From: Lysinibacillus sp. FSL W8-0992
Lineage (GTDB): Bacteria; Bacillota; Bacilli; Bacillales_A; Planococcaceae
Direction: 5' to 3'
Assembly (NCBI RefSeq): GCF_038008685.1
Contig: NZ_JBBOZQ010000001.1
Location: forward strand, 1,178,001 to 1,242,000
DNA length: 64,000 bases
This document shows, in pieces, positions 26,879 to 39,695 of this stretch. The notes under the pieces were generated by a model. It ran no database searches and was not told the origin of the DNA. It saw only the letters and a list, made by a program, of their open reading frames with translations. Numbering within the stretch: the stretch's first letter is position 1; each line of letters opens with the position of its first letter. Position numbers and translations under genes: made by a program.

Positions 26879-29053
26879 GTGGAACAAAAACAAATGTTAC
26901 AGCTTATTGCAAAGGATGTAGCTATCAGACCAAATCAAGCAGAGGCAGTGATAAAATTATTAGATGAGGGTAACACCGTTCCGTTTATCGCGCGTTATCG
27001 AAAAGAAGCTACTGGTTCTCTGGATGAGGTACAAATTAAAGCTGTAGAAGATCGTTACCATTACATACAGCAACTTGAACAACGTAAAGAAGAGGTTCTT
27101 CGATTAATTCAAGAACAGGATAAACTAACTCCCGAGCTTGAAAATGCAATTCAGATAGCAACGGTTCTACAGCGTGTAGAAGATTTGTATCGTCCATACA
27201 AGCAAAAACGACGTACAAAGGCGACAATCGCAAAGGAAAAAGGATTAGAACCTTTAGCCGACATTCTATTAGAATATCGTAATGAAGCATTAGTCCAGTT
27301 AGCTCAACAATTTGTTGACGTGGAGAATGTTGCAACAGTAGATGACGCATTAGCTGGGGCACGTGACATTTTAGCAGAGCGCTTTGCGGATGATGCGGGT
27401 ATAAGACAAAAAATCCGTGCCTTTTCTTGGAAAGAGGGCGTACTTACAACCACATTAAAAAATGCAGAAGTAGATGAAAAAAAGGTTTTTGAAATGTATT
27501 ACGAATATGAAGAACCTGTTAATCGCATTGTTCCTCACCGTATTTTAGCAGTGAATCGTGGGGAGAAAGAGGATGTTTTAAAGGTAGCGATACAAGTACC
27601 GATAGATCGAGTACTGATGATTATGTGGAAAGAATGGATACCTGCTACAGGTTCATCGCCAGCTATCGCGGAGGTGAAGCTAGCGATAGAAGATTCCTAC
27701 AAACGATTAATTCAGCCATCTATAGAAAGAGAATTACGCAATGAATTAACAGAAAAAGCAGAGGCGCAAGCTATTCACATTTTCTCAGAAAATCTCCGTA
27801 ACCTCTTGCTACAGCCACCGCTAAAGGGCAAATACGTTTTAGGAGTGGACCCTGCTTATCGGACTGGCTGTAAATTAGCTGTTGTTGATGAGACAGGAAA
27901 AATGCTAGAAGTTACAGCTATTTATCCACATCCACCAAAACCAGATGTGGCAAAATCAAAGGCTGTAGTGAAAGAAATTTTAGCGGAGTATCCTATTAAG
28001 ATTATCGCGATTGGTAACGGTACTGCCTCACGTGAAACGGAGCAGTTTATTGCTGATGTATTGAGTGAAGTGAAAACAGATGCGGCATATGTGATTGTAA
28101 ACGAAGCTGGTGCATCAGTTTATTCAGCGTCCGAGATTGCGCGTACTGAATTTCCGGATTTACAAGTAGAGCAGCGAAGCGCCGTTTCTATCGCACGACG
28201 TTTACAAGATCCATTGTCAGAATTAGTGAAAATTGAGCCAAAGGCAGTAGGTGTTGGTCAATATCAACATGACGTTTCTCAAAAGAAATTATCAGAGTCG
28301 TTAACATTTATAGTAGAAACTGCAGTCAATCAAGTCGGTGTTGATGTTAATACAGCGTCAGCTTCATTAATGCAATATGTTTCTGGGTTATCGAAAACTG
28401 TAGCCGAAAATATTGTGAAAGTTCGCGAAGAAAATGGACAATTCACAACGCGTTCGCAGCTAAAGAAAATCCCGCGACTTGGTGCAAAAACGTATGAGCA
28501 AGCAATCGGATTTTTACGTGTGCCTGAAGCGAAAAACCCATTTGATGCTACAGGTATTCACCCAGAAAGCTACAATATAGCTGAACAAATTTTAGAAGTA
28601 GCAAATTTAAATAAAAAAGAACTAGGAACGCAAAAGGCGGAGGAAGCAATTGCATCCCTTAATGTTCAAGAACTAAGTAATACATTAGGTATGGGTGTTG
28701 TTACAATTCAGGATATTGTGGATACCTTGAAGAAGCCAAGTCGAGATCCGCGCGATGCCTTTCCGCAGCCACTACTAAAAACAGATGTTTTGAAAATGGA
28801 AGATTTACAGGTAGGTATGGAATTACAAGGCACTGTACGTAATGTAGTCGATTTTGGTGCATTTGTTGATATCGGTGTTAAGCAAGATGGGCTTGTGCAT
28901 ATTTCTAAGTTACAAAAGAAACGTATTAAGCATCCATTAGAAGTTGTGGCGCTAGGTGATATTGTCACAGTTTGGGTGGAACAGATAGAGGTAAACAAAG
29001 GGCGTATTTCGTTAACAATGCTACCTCCAGAAAAACAAACAATTGAAAAGTAG
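26879..29053 (+). CDS. tex: RNA-binding protein Tex
   Basis: 724 residues with a GTG start. In order: the Tex N-terminal helical region, the YqgF/RNase H-like domain (YVLGVDPAYRTGCKLAVVD near 318-336), helix-hairpin-helix motifs (SGLSKTVAENIVKVREENG) and a C-terminal S1 RNA-binding domain (VGMELQGTVRNVVDFGAFV near 645). Tex is a conserved factor acting on transcription complexes and translation; precise mechanism in Bacilli is unsettled. It sits between sigB and sprT, as in B. subtilis (ydcI). Confidence 0.95.
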   Translation: MEQKQMLQLIAKDVAIRPNQAEAVIKLLDEGNTVPFIARYRKEATGSLDEVQIKAVEDRYHYIQQLEQRKEEVLRLIQEQDKLTPELENAIQIATVLQRVEDLYRPYKQKRRTKATIAKEKGLEPLADILLEYRNEALVQLAQQFVDVENVATVDDALAGARDILAERFADDAGIRQKIRAFSWKEGVLTTTLKNAEVDEKKVFEMYYEYEEPVNRIVPHRILAVNRGEKEDVLKVAIQVPIDRVLMIMWKEWIPATGSSPAIAEVKLAIEDSYKRLIQPSIERELRNELTEKAEAQAIHIFSENLRNLLLQPPLKGKYVLGVDPAYRTGCKLAVVDETGKMLEVTAIYPHPPKPDVAKSKAVVKEILAEYPIKIIAIGNGTASRETEQFIADVLSEVKTDAAYVIVNEAGASVYSASEIARTEFPDLQVEQRSAVSIARRLQDPLSELVKIEPKAVGVGQYQHDVSQKKLSESLTFIVETAVNQVGVDVNTASASLMQYVSGLSKTVAENIVKVREENGQFTTRSQLKKIPRLGAKTYEQAIGFLRVPEAKNPFDATGIHPESYNIAEQILEVANLNKKELGTQKAEEAIASLNVQELSNTLGMGVVTIQDIVDTLKKPSRDPRDAFPQPLLKTDVLKMEDLQVGMELQGTVRNVVDFGAFVDIGVKQDGLVHISKLQKKRIKHPLEVVALGDIVTVWVEQIEVNKGRISLTMLPPEKQTIEK

Positions 29054-29066
29054 TAATAATTTATTG

Positions 29067-29104
29067 CCACACTGTCTATACTGCGCAGTGTGGTATTCTT
29101 ATTG
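29067..29104 (+). terminator. Hairpin after tex
   Basis: CCACACTG pairs with CAGTGTGG. Only a weak T-rich stretch follows, so termination may be partial. Confidence 0.55.
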
Positions 29105-29119
29105 TTAGAGGTGATAAAG

Positions 29120-29593
29120 TTGAACAATGAGGAACTGCAACAGCTTGTAACCCGCATTTCATTAGAAAGTTTTCATAAACCATTCATGCATCGCGCATAC
29201 TTTAACTCAAGACTACGTTCAACAGGTGGTCGCTATCTTTTACAATCCCACCATATTGAAATAAACCCAAAAGCATATGAAATGTATGGTGTCAGTGAGG
29301 TTGAGGGGATAATTCTTCACGAATTATGTCATTATCATTTGCACATAGAAGGGAAGGGCTACCAACATCGAGATAAAGATTTTCGAGATTTATTGAAAAA
29401 AGTGAACGCTCCACGATTTTGTTCAGCGTTGCAGAAACCTACATCTCGGAACGGAAAACAACGTTCTCAATATAAATACACTTGTATAAAATGCCACCAA
29501 ATATATGTTAGAAAAATAAGATTAAATGTGAAGAGATACTGCTGTGGCAAGTGTTCAGGGCAATTAAAGTTAATTGGTGAAAAAAACTTTTAA
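29120..29593 (+). CDS. SprT-like zinc metalloprotease-fold protein
   Basis: 157 residues from TTG 29120, behind AGAGGTG. The zinc motif HELCHYHLH lies near 74-82, and a C-terminal zinc ribbon with CIKCH and CCGKC follows. This matches B. subtilis YdcK, in the same position after tex. The SprT fold is shared with the DNA-protein crosslink protease Spartan; no activity has been shown for the bacterial short forms that I know of. It is the last protein gene before the tRNA cluster. Confidence 0.88.
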   Translation: MNNEELQQLVTRISLESFHKPFMHRAYFNSRLRSTGGRYLLQSHHIEINPKAYEMYGVSEVEGIILHELCHYHLHIEGKGYQHRDKDFRDLLKKVNAPRFCSALQKPTSRNGKQRSQYKYTCIKCHQIYVRKIRLNVKRYCCGKCSGQLKLIGEKNF

Positions 29594-29600
29594 AAAAAGA

Positions 29601-29629
29601 TTGACGTTTACTGCGCTTATCCTTATAAT
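29601..29629 (+). promoter_or_regulatory. Strong sigma-A promoter of the tRNA cluster
   Basis: TTGACG (29601-29606), 17-base spacer and a perfect TATAAT (29624-29629), 44 bases before tRNA-Asn. Confidence 0.9.
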
Positions 29630-29672
29630 AGTAAAAGTCGACAAGATAAAGACGACAAAACAATATGATTAT

Positions 29673-29749
29673 TCCGAAGTAGCTCAGTTGGTAGTAGCAC
29701 CTGACTGTTAATCAGGTTGTCGCAGGTTCGAGTCCTGCCTTCGGAGCCA
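29673..29749 (+). tRNA. tRNA-Asn (GTT)
   Basis: A complete cloverleaf with acceptor TCCGAAG/CTTCGGA, anticodon GTT at 29707-29709, and encoded CCA. Confidence 0.97.
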
Positions 29750-29750
29750 T

Positions 29751-29822
29751 GGCCCCTTGGTCAAGCGGTTAAGACACCGCCCTTTCACGGCGGTAACACG
29801 GGTTCGAATCCCGTAGGGGTCA
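29751..29822 (+). tRNA. tRNA-Glu (TTC)
   Basis: Acceptor GGCCCCT/AGGGGTC, anticodon TTC at 29784-29786; no encoded CCA. It starts one base after the tRNA-Asn CCA. Confidence 0.95.
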
Positions 29823-29852
29823 TTTTTCATAAATATAAATAATTGTAACATT

Positions 29853-29928
29853 GGTCCCGTGGTGTAGCGGTTAACATGCCTGCCTGTCACGCAGGAGATC
29901 GCCGGTTCGATCCCGGTCGGGACCGCCA
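29853..29928 (+). tRNA. tRNA-Asp (GTC), copy 1
   Basis: Acceptor GGTCCCG/CGGGACC, anticodon GTC at 29886-29888, CCA encoded. Identical to the copy at 35882-35957. Confidence 0.97.
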
Positions 29929-29933
29929 CTTAT

Positions 29934-30008
29934 TGGGGTATAGCCAAGCGGTAAGGCAACGGATTTTGATTCCGTCATGCCCTGGTTCGAATCCAGGTAC
30001 CCCAGCCA
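29934..30008 (+). tRNA. tRNA-Gln (TTG)
   Basis: Acceptor TGGGGTA/TACCCCA, anticodon TTG at 29966-29968, CCA encoded. Confidence 0.96.
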
Positions 30009-30023
30009 TTCATTTCTTAATTT

Positions 30024-30096
30024 GAGCCATTAGCTCAGTTGGTAGAGCATCTGACTTTTAATCAGAGGGTCGAAGGTTCGAGTCCTTCATGGCTCA
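30024..30096 (+). tRNA. tRNA-Lys (TTT)
   Basis: Acceptor GAGCCAT/ATGGCTC, anticodon TTT at 30057-30059, no encoded CCA. Confidence 0.95.
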
Positions 30097-30167
30097 TCTT
30101 TTTTTAAGAAAAAAGGTTGATATTTCAAGTTATCATAGTATAATAAGAAAGTTCCTATTTTATGAAT

Positions 30168-30253
<86 letters not shown>

Positions 30254-30282
30254 AGTCAAGTCAGTTCGGTTATTTAATACTT

Positions 30283-30359
<77 letters not shown>

Positions 30360-30378
30360 TTATAAAATTAAAATATTT

Positions 30379-30452
30379 GCGGGTGTAGTTTAATGGTAAA
30401 ACCTCAGCCTTCCAAGCTGATGTCGTGAGTTCGATTCTCATCACCCGCTCCA
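30379..30452 (+). tRNA. tRNA-Gly (TCC)
   Basis: Acceptor GCGGGTG/CACCCGC, anticodon TCC at 30411-30413, CCA encoded. Confidence 0.96.
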
Positions 30453-30473
30453 AAAAAACATTTTAAAAAAATG

Positions 30474-30502
30474 TTGACATTACAAATGATTGGTGATATG
30501 AT
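30474..30502 (+). promoter_or_regulatory. rRNA operon promoter
   Basis: Perfect TTGACA (30474-30479), 17-base spacer and TATGAT (30497-30502). The leader to the 16S start (30503-30666) holds the usual AT-rich antitermination and processing region. Confidence 0.93.
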
Positions 30503-30666
30503 GTAAGAGTTGCTAAAAACAAACGGCAACAAAATGAACCTTGAAAACTGAACAAGCAAAACGTAATCAATATAGTTTTTATTAGCTAACTTCGTTAGTG
30601 AACGAAACAAAATTTTGGACATCAAAATTGATGCCAGCAAAACAATTTGAGCTAATCAAATTTCTT

Positions 30667-35519
<4,853 letters not shown>

Positions 35520-35620
35520 AAAAGTTTGAAACATTCAATGAACCGTTTATCCAGTTTTGAAAGAACAAAATCTTTCATAAAAGGGTTTCAAGATACGTTG
35601 TATTTTGAAAGCCGTAAATA

Positions 35621-35737
35621 GTCTAGTGATGATGGCAAAGAGGTCACACCCGTTCCCATACCGAACACGGAAGTTAAGCTCTTTAGCGCCGATGGTAGTT
35701 GGGGGCTTCCCCCTGTGAGAGTAGGACGTCGCTAGGC
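35621..35737 (+). rRNA. 5S ribosomal RNA
   Basis: 117 bases. The typical CCCGTTCCCATACCGAACA core and the closing stem GTCTAGTGATG/CGTCGCTAGGC are visible. Confidence 0.97.
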
Positions 35738-35740
35738 AAT

Positions 35741-35774
35741 AAAACAGTCAGCTGTGTGCTGGCTGTTTTTTTAT
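35741..35774 (+). terminator. rRNA operon terminator
   Basis: AACAGTCAGC pairs with GCTGGCTGTT, followed by a T run. Confidence 0.93.
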
Positions 35775-35881
35775 ATTTTTTTACAAAACAGGTCAATAAA
35801 AATACTTGTTTTATTTTAAAAATATAAAAATAGTATTGTACTTATATATATTATATGTTATATTTATATATGTCTTAAAGA

Positions 35882-35957
35882 GGTCCCGTGGTGTAGCGGT
35901 TAACATGCCTGCCTGTCACGCAGGAGATCGCCGGTTCGATCCCGGTCGGGACCGCCA
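35882..35957 (+). tRNA. tRNA-Asp (GTC), copy 2
   Basis: Identical base for base to 29853-29928. It stands alone after the rRNA terminator; an AT-rich stretch (35775-35881) precedes it, and it has its own terminator. Confidence 0.97.
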
Positions 35958-35976
35958 TTTTTATGAAAATACAGTT

Positions 35977-36011
35977 CTTATGATTTTTTATTAATCATAA
36001 GGGCTTTTTTA
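35977..36011 (+). terminator. Terminator after tRNA-Asp
   Basis: CTTATGATT pairs with AATCATAAG, followed by GGC and six T. Confidence 0.88.
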
Positions 36012-36168
36012 TTTGTTTTTAACGATAATGTTTGTCGAATCGCTGATTGAGCTTCAGAAATCGCAAGTAAAGCCTAAGGAATCGCGGGATACACTAAAAG
36101 AATTGCACTAAATCCTTTTCCGTTGCATATGTATAGACAGTATAGGTTTCGCACGGGAGGACGGAGGT

Positions 36169-36498
36169 GTGTCAATAGGGATACGTTTCGGCATACTTTG
36201 GTTAATCTTTATACTTAAAGTTGCTTGCGGAGTTCCAATTATTGATATAGAGGAATCGAATTCGTATCATTGGCAAAAAAATATGAATGAAAATGAATTT
36301 AAGCAATTACAACTAGGTATGAGTTATATGGAAGTAGTTGAAATAGCTGGTGGTAGCCCAAGCGAGACGATTAAAAGTGATTATTACCGATGGAATGATG
36401 AAATACTTTTGACGCAAGCCTATATCGTTCAATTTAAAGATAATCAATTAGTAAATAAAGAGGTTATTGCGCTGAAGGGATATTCAACAAGAGAGTAG
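36169..36498 (+). CDS. Secreted or membrane-anchored small protein, BLIP/SmpA-like fold
   Basis: 109 residues with a GTG start behind GGGAGG. A hydrophobic N-terminus (about 3-20) ends at a Cys but lacks a strict lipobox (KVAC), so anchoring is uncertain. FKQLQLGMSYMEVVEIAGGSP and the later YRWNDE pattern resemble the SmpA/OmlA and DUF3862 repeats related to beta-lactamase inhibitor protein. Function unknown. Has its own terminator and is not part of the tsa operon. Confidence 0.65.
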   Translation: MSIGIRFGILWLIFILKVACGVPIIDIEESNSYHWQKNMNENEFKQLQLGMSYMEVVEIAGGSPSETIKSDYYRWNDEILLTQAYIVQFKDNQLVNKEVIALKGYSTRE

Positions 36499-36532
36499 AC
36501 ACGTCTTCGAAAGAGGACGTGTTTATTTTTTT
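36499..36532 (+). terminator. Terminator
   Basis: ACACGTC pairs with GACGTGT and is followed by a T-rich tract. Confidence 0.85.
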
Positions 36533-36549
36533 GAAAATCACTCGATGCT

Positions 36550-36578
36550 TTGAACATTTGCGTGTGTTTCGGTAAACT
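36550..36578 (+). promoter_or_regulatory. Promoter of the tsaE operon
   Basis: TTGAAC (36550-36555) and TAAACT (36573-36578), 17 bases apart. Confidence 0.6.
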
Positions 36579-36608
36579 AGAAGTAATGAGCTAGGAGAGG
36601 ACATAGAG

Positions 36609-37061
36609 ATGAAATTTGAAAAAATAATGAATTCACTAGAAGATACAGAGCACTTTGCCATGAAGCTAGCAAATTTACTTATGGCACAAGATACAATTAC
36701 TTTAGAGGGCGACTTAGGTGCTGGGAAGACCACATTTACAAAAGCTTTAGCAAAAGGTCTAGGTGTAACTAGAACGGTTAATAGCCCTACGTTTACTATT
36801 GTGAAACAGTATGAGGGTCGTTTGCCCTTTAATCATTTGGATGTATATCGTTTGGCGGAAAGTGATGAGGATCTTGGGTGGGACGAGCTATTTTATGGTG
36901 ATGCGGTATCCGTTATTGAGTGGGCACATTTAATTGAACCAGATTTACCTAAAGAGCGTTTAGCAATTGAAATTTACCGTGTTAGTGAATACGAACGACG
37001 ATTTGTGTTAATGCCTTATGGCAAGCGATATGAGGCAATATGTGAGGAGCTAATGAGATGA
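36609..37061 (+). CDS. tsaE: tRNA t6A synthesis ATPase TsaE
   Basis: 150 residues. Walker A is GDLGAGKTTFTK near 36-47; the NSPTFTIVKQYEG segment and HLDVYRL are TsaE signatures. It drives cycling of the TsaB-TsaD complex that makes N6-threonylcarbamoyladenosine at tRNA position 37. It overlaps tsaB by 4 bases. This is the first gene of the tsaE-tsaB-rimI-tsaD operon. Confidence 0.95.
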   Translation: MKFEKIMNSLEDTEHFAMKLANLLMAQDTITLEGDLGAGKTTFTKALAKGLGVTRTVNSPTFTIVKQYEGRLPFNHLDVYRLAESDEDLGWDELFYGDAVSVIEWAHLIEPDLPKERLAIEIYRVSEYERRFVLMPYGKRYEAICEELMR

Positions 37062-37765
37062 TTTGGTTAGGAATTGAAACAGCGAATGCGCCACTTTCTG
37101 TTGCAGTTGTTAAGGATGGAAAAGTGTTGGCAGAGGTTGTACAAAATATAAAATTAACGCATTCTGCAGGTGCAATGCCGGCAATTGAAACGATACTAGC
37201 TAATGTTGGTGTAAAGCCAAATGAGTTAGATGCAATAGCTGTATCAGAAGGGCCAGGGTCATATACAGGAGTACGAATTGGTGTAACGCTTGCTAAAACA
37301 TTAGCATGGACATTACAGAAGCCATTAGTCGGTGTTTCAAGCTTAAAAGTATTAGCAGCAAATGCAGCGCTTTTTGATGGACTAATATGTCCTATATTTG
37401 ATGCACGTCGTGGCAATGTATACACAGCTGTCTATAAAGGGTCGAAGTTGGATGTAGTTATAGAGGATTATCATGATCATATTGAAGGACTGTTGGCCCA
37501 TTTGAAGGCTTTAGATGCACCTATTTTATTTGTAGGAGTAGATGTCGATCTATTTTGGGATAAAATTGTTGAAGTCCTTGGACATAATGCGTGTCGTGCA
37601 CCTCTTCATGAAGATTTGCCACGTGCGAGTGCAGCGATTAGTTTAGCAAGCACAGCGAAATTACCGAGTCTAGAGGAAGTCCATCATTTTACTCCGCAAT
37701 ATAAACGTATTGCTGAGGCTGAAGCAAACTGGTTAAAAGAGCAAAAGGAGAAGGCACATGAGTAG
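37058..37765 (+). CDS. tsaB: tRNA t6A synthesis protein TsaB
   Basis: 235 residues of the ASKHA (actin-like) fold. GIETANAPLSVAVVKDG at the start and SEGPGSYTGVRIGVTLAK near 66-83 are hallmarks. It is a non-catalytic partner of TsaD. It overlaps rimI by 8 bases. Confidence 0.95.
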   Translation: MIWLGIETANAPLSVAVVKDGKVLAEVVQNIKLTHSAGAMPAIETILANVGVKPNELDAIAVSEGPGSYTGVRIGVTLAKTLAWTLQKPLVGVSSLKVLAANAALFDGLICPIFDARRGNVYTAVYKGSKLDVVIEDYHDHIEGLLAHLKALDAPILFVGVDVDLFWDKIVEVLGHNACRAPLHEDLPRASAAISLASTAKLPSLEEVHHFTPQYKRIAEAEANWLKEQKEKAHE

Positions 37766-38210
37766 TAATGTAATGTATCGTAAAATGGTATCAGAGGATG
37801 TACCAGCGGTTTATGCGATTGAACTTGCTACATTCCCGACGCCATGGACATTGGATTCTTTTTACTATGAGATGCATGAAAATCAATATGCACACTATGT
37901 TTTAGCAGTAGATGAAAACAATAGCATAATAGGTTTTTGTGGAATGTGGATGGTCATAGATGCGGCTCAAATTACAAATGTGGCTGTTATAGAGGCAGCT
38001 CGTGGTCGTGGAATTGGAGAAGGCTTAATGCGGGAAGCGATGCGTATTGCACGGGAGCATGGAATGGACGTTATGAGTCTAGAGGTACGTGAAACAAATA
38101 CGGTGGCACAAAATCTTTACCGCAAGCTTGCCTTCCAAGATGGTGGCATACGTAAAGGTTACTATACAGATAACGGGGAGGATGCCCTAGTCATGTGGGT
38201 GAATTTATAA
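37758..38210 (+). CDS. rimI: Ribosomal protein S18 alanine N-acetyltransferase RimI
   Basis: 150 residues, GNAT fold. [22 protein letters not shown] (acetyl-CoA loop) near 73-94 and [20 protein letters not shown] are conserved. It acetylates the N-terminus of S18 in other bacteria. Its stop (TAA) shares one base with the tsaD ATG. Confidence 0.93.
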   Translation: MSSNVMYRKMVSEDVPAVYAIELATFPTPWTLDSFYYEMHENQYAHYVLAVDENNSIIGFCGMWMVIDAAQITNVAVIEAARGRGIGEGLMREAMRIAREHGMDVMSLEVRETNTVAQNLYRKLAFQDGGIRKGYYTDNGEDALVMWVNL

Positions 38211-39229
38211 TGGAAAATCGAATTATTTTAGCAATTGAGTCCAGCTGTGATGAAACGGCAGCGGCTGTTATTCGTAATGGTTCTGAAATTGTTTCAAATG
38301 TAGTTGCTTCACAAATTGAGAGTCATAAGCGTTTTGGTGGCGTAGTACCCGAGATTGCATCACGTCATCATGTAGAGCAAATTACGGTTGTTATTGAAGA
38401 GGCGTTAAAACAAGCAAATATGCAGCCATCTGATTTAGATGCAGTAGCTGTTACAGAAGGCCCTGGTCTGGTAGGGGCACTGTTAATTGGCATTAACGCA
38501 GCAAAAGCGTTTGCCTTCGCTAACAATGTACCGATTTTGGGTGTACATCATATTGCGGGTCATATTTATGCCAATGCACTTGTCCAACCAATGGAGTTTC
38601 CACTAATAGCCCTTGTTGTATCAGGGGGACATACGGAGCTTGTTTATATGAAAGAGCATGGCTCATTTGAAGTGATAGGAGAAACGCGGGATGATGCGGC
38701 AGGAGAAGCTTATGACAAAGTTGCACGCGTGTTAGGCTTACCGTATCCAGGAGGTCCTCGTATAGATCAGTTAGCACATGAAGGTCAAGAAGCCGTTGCT
38801 TTTCCACGTGTATGGCTTGAGGAAGAATCCTATGATTTTAGCTTTAGCGGTTTAAAATCAGCAGTAATTAACTATAAGCACAATATGGATCAACGTGGTG
38901 AAGAGATTTCTCCAACAGCTGTTGCAAAAGGCTTTCAGGAAAGTGTAGTTGAAGTACTAACTGCAAAAACATTGCGTGCAGCGCGTGAATATAAAGTTAA
39001 GCAAGTAATCGCAGCAGGTGGTGTAGCTGCTAATAAAGGTTTGCGTACATCCCTTGAGGCGGTATTTTCTAATGAGGGTATTCCCTTTTTTGTACCACCA
39101 TTGAAATTATGTACAGACAATGCAGCAATGATAGGGGCTGCTGCAACCCCGATGTTTGAAGCAGGTGTTCGCGGAAATATGATGATGAATGGTCGACCTG
39201 GTATGGAATTGAAATCGTGGGTTGAGTAA
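38210..39229 (+). CDS. tsaD: tRNA t6A transferase TsaD (Gcp/YgjD)
   Basis: 339 residues from ATG 38210, giving the normal N-terminus [17 protein letters not shown]. The metal-binding HHIAGHIYA (near 109-117) and GGHTELVY motifs are intact. It transfers the threonylcarbamoyl group to A37 of ANN-decoding tRNAs. It closes the operon and is followed by a terminator and the DnaA-box cluster. Confidence 0.96.
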   Translation: MENRIILAIESSCDETAAAVIRNGSEIVSNVVASQIESHKRFGGVVPEIASRHHVEQITVVIEEALKQANMQPSDLDAVAVTEGPGLVGALLIGINAAKAFAFANNVPILGVHHIAGHIYANALVQPMEFPLIALVVSGGHTELVYMKEHGSFEVIGETRDDAAGEAYDKVARVLGLPYPGGPRIDQLAHEGQEAVAFPRVWLEEESYDFSFSGLKSAVINYKHNMDQRGEEISPTAVAKGFQESVVEVLTAKTLRAAREYKVKQVIAAGGVAANKGLRTSLEAVFSNEGIPFFVPPLKLCTDNAAMIGAAATPMFEAGVRGNMMMNGRPGMELKSWVE

Positions 39230-39239
39230 GCACTTGAAT

Positions 39240-39282
39240 GAGATGGCTCAGAGTTTTAGCTGAGTCGTCTCTTTTTTTATTT
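39240..39282 (+). terminator. Terminator of the tsa operon
   Basis: GAGATGGCTCAG pairs with CTGAGTCGTCTC (two G-T pairs), followed by seven T. Confidence 0.88.
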
Positions 39283-39376
39283 TTATAAAAATATTATGGT
39301 ATATAAAATCACGAATAATGCTAGAAAATATATACCTATATTAGAAAAATAAATAATTGACAAATTTTTCAGAAAA

Positions 39377-39588
39377 TTATCCACAGGAAGTGTGAAAAAA
39401 GTGCATAAAAAAACTGCGAACATTCGTACTTATGCACAAATTGTGGATAACTTGTGTATAAGTTGTGATTATTCTATATATAGTAGCCCATTTTACACAG
39501 AACGATGTGGATTAAATAATTTGAAATTGTGGACAGTGTGGAAAAGTCTGTTGATATGTTGGTATTACTAGTTTTATAGTGTGTATAA
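39377..39588. promoter_or_regulatory. DnaA-box cluster
   Basis: Five perfect TTATNCACA boxes: 39377-39385 (+), 39430-39438 (+), 39442-39450 (-), 39453-39461 (-) and 39580-39588 (-). At least four more differ at one base (39400-39408, 39491-39499, 39506-39514, 39537-39545). It fills the otherwise empty, AT-rich gap between the convergent tsaD and ABC-F genes. From memory, B. subtilis has a DnaA-box cluster at the equivalent gcp locus, where such clusters bind DnaA and dampen initiation. There is no dnaA or dnaN nearby, so this is not oriC. Confidence 0.88.
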
Positions 39589-39655
39589 AGTTGTGGGCAT
39601 TTTTTGTCGAAAAATAGCACTTGACCAATATATATGAAAAATAAAGGCGAGTAAA

Positions 39656-39690
39656 GAAAAAAGCCATATGACATAGCATATGGCTTTTTG
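39656..39690 (-). terminator. Terminator of the ABC-F gene
   Basis: AAAAAGCCATATG pairs with CATATGGCTTTTT around a 6-base loop; T run on both strands. Confidence 0.9.
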
Positions 39691-39695
39691 AGATT

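Noticed and set aside
39377..39588. Chromosomal origin oriC
   Set aside because: DnaA boxes are dense, but dnaA, dnaN and rpmH-rnpA are absent; a regulatory DnaA-box cluster fits better.
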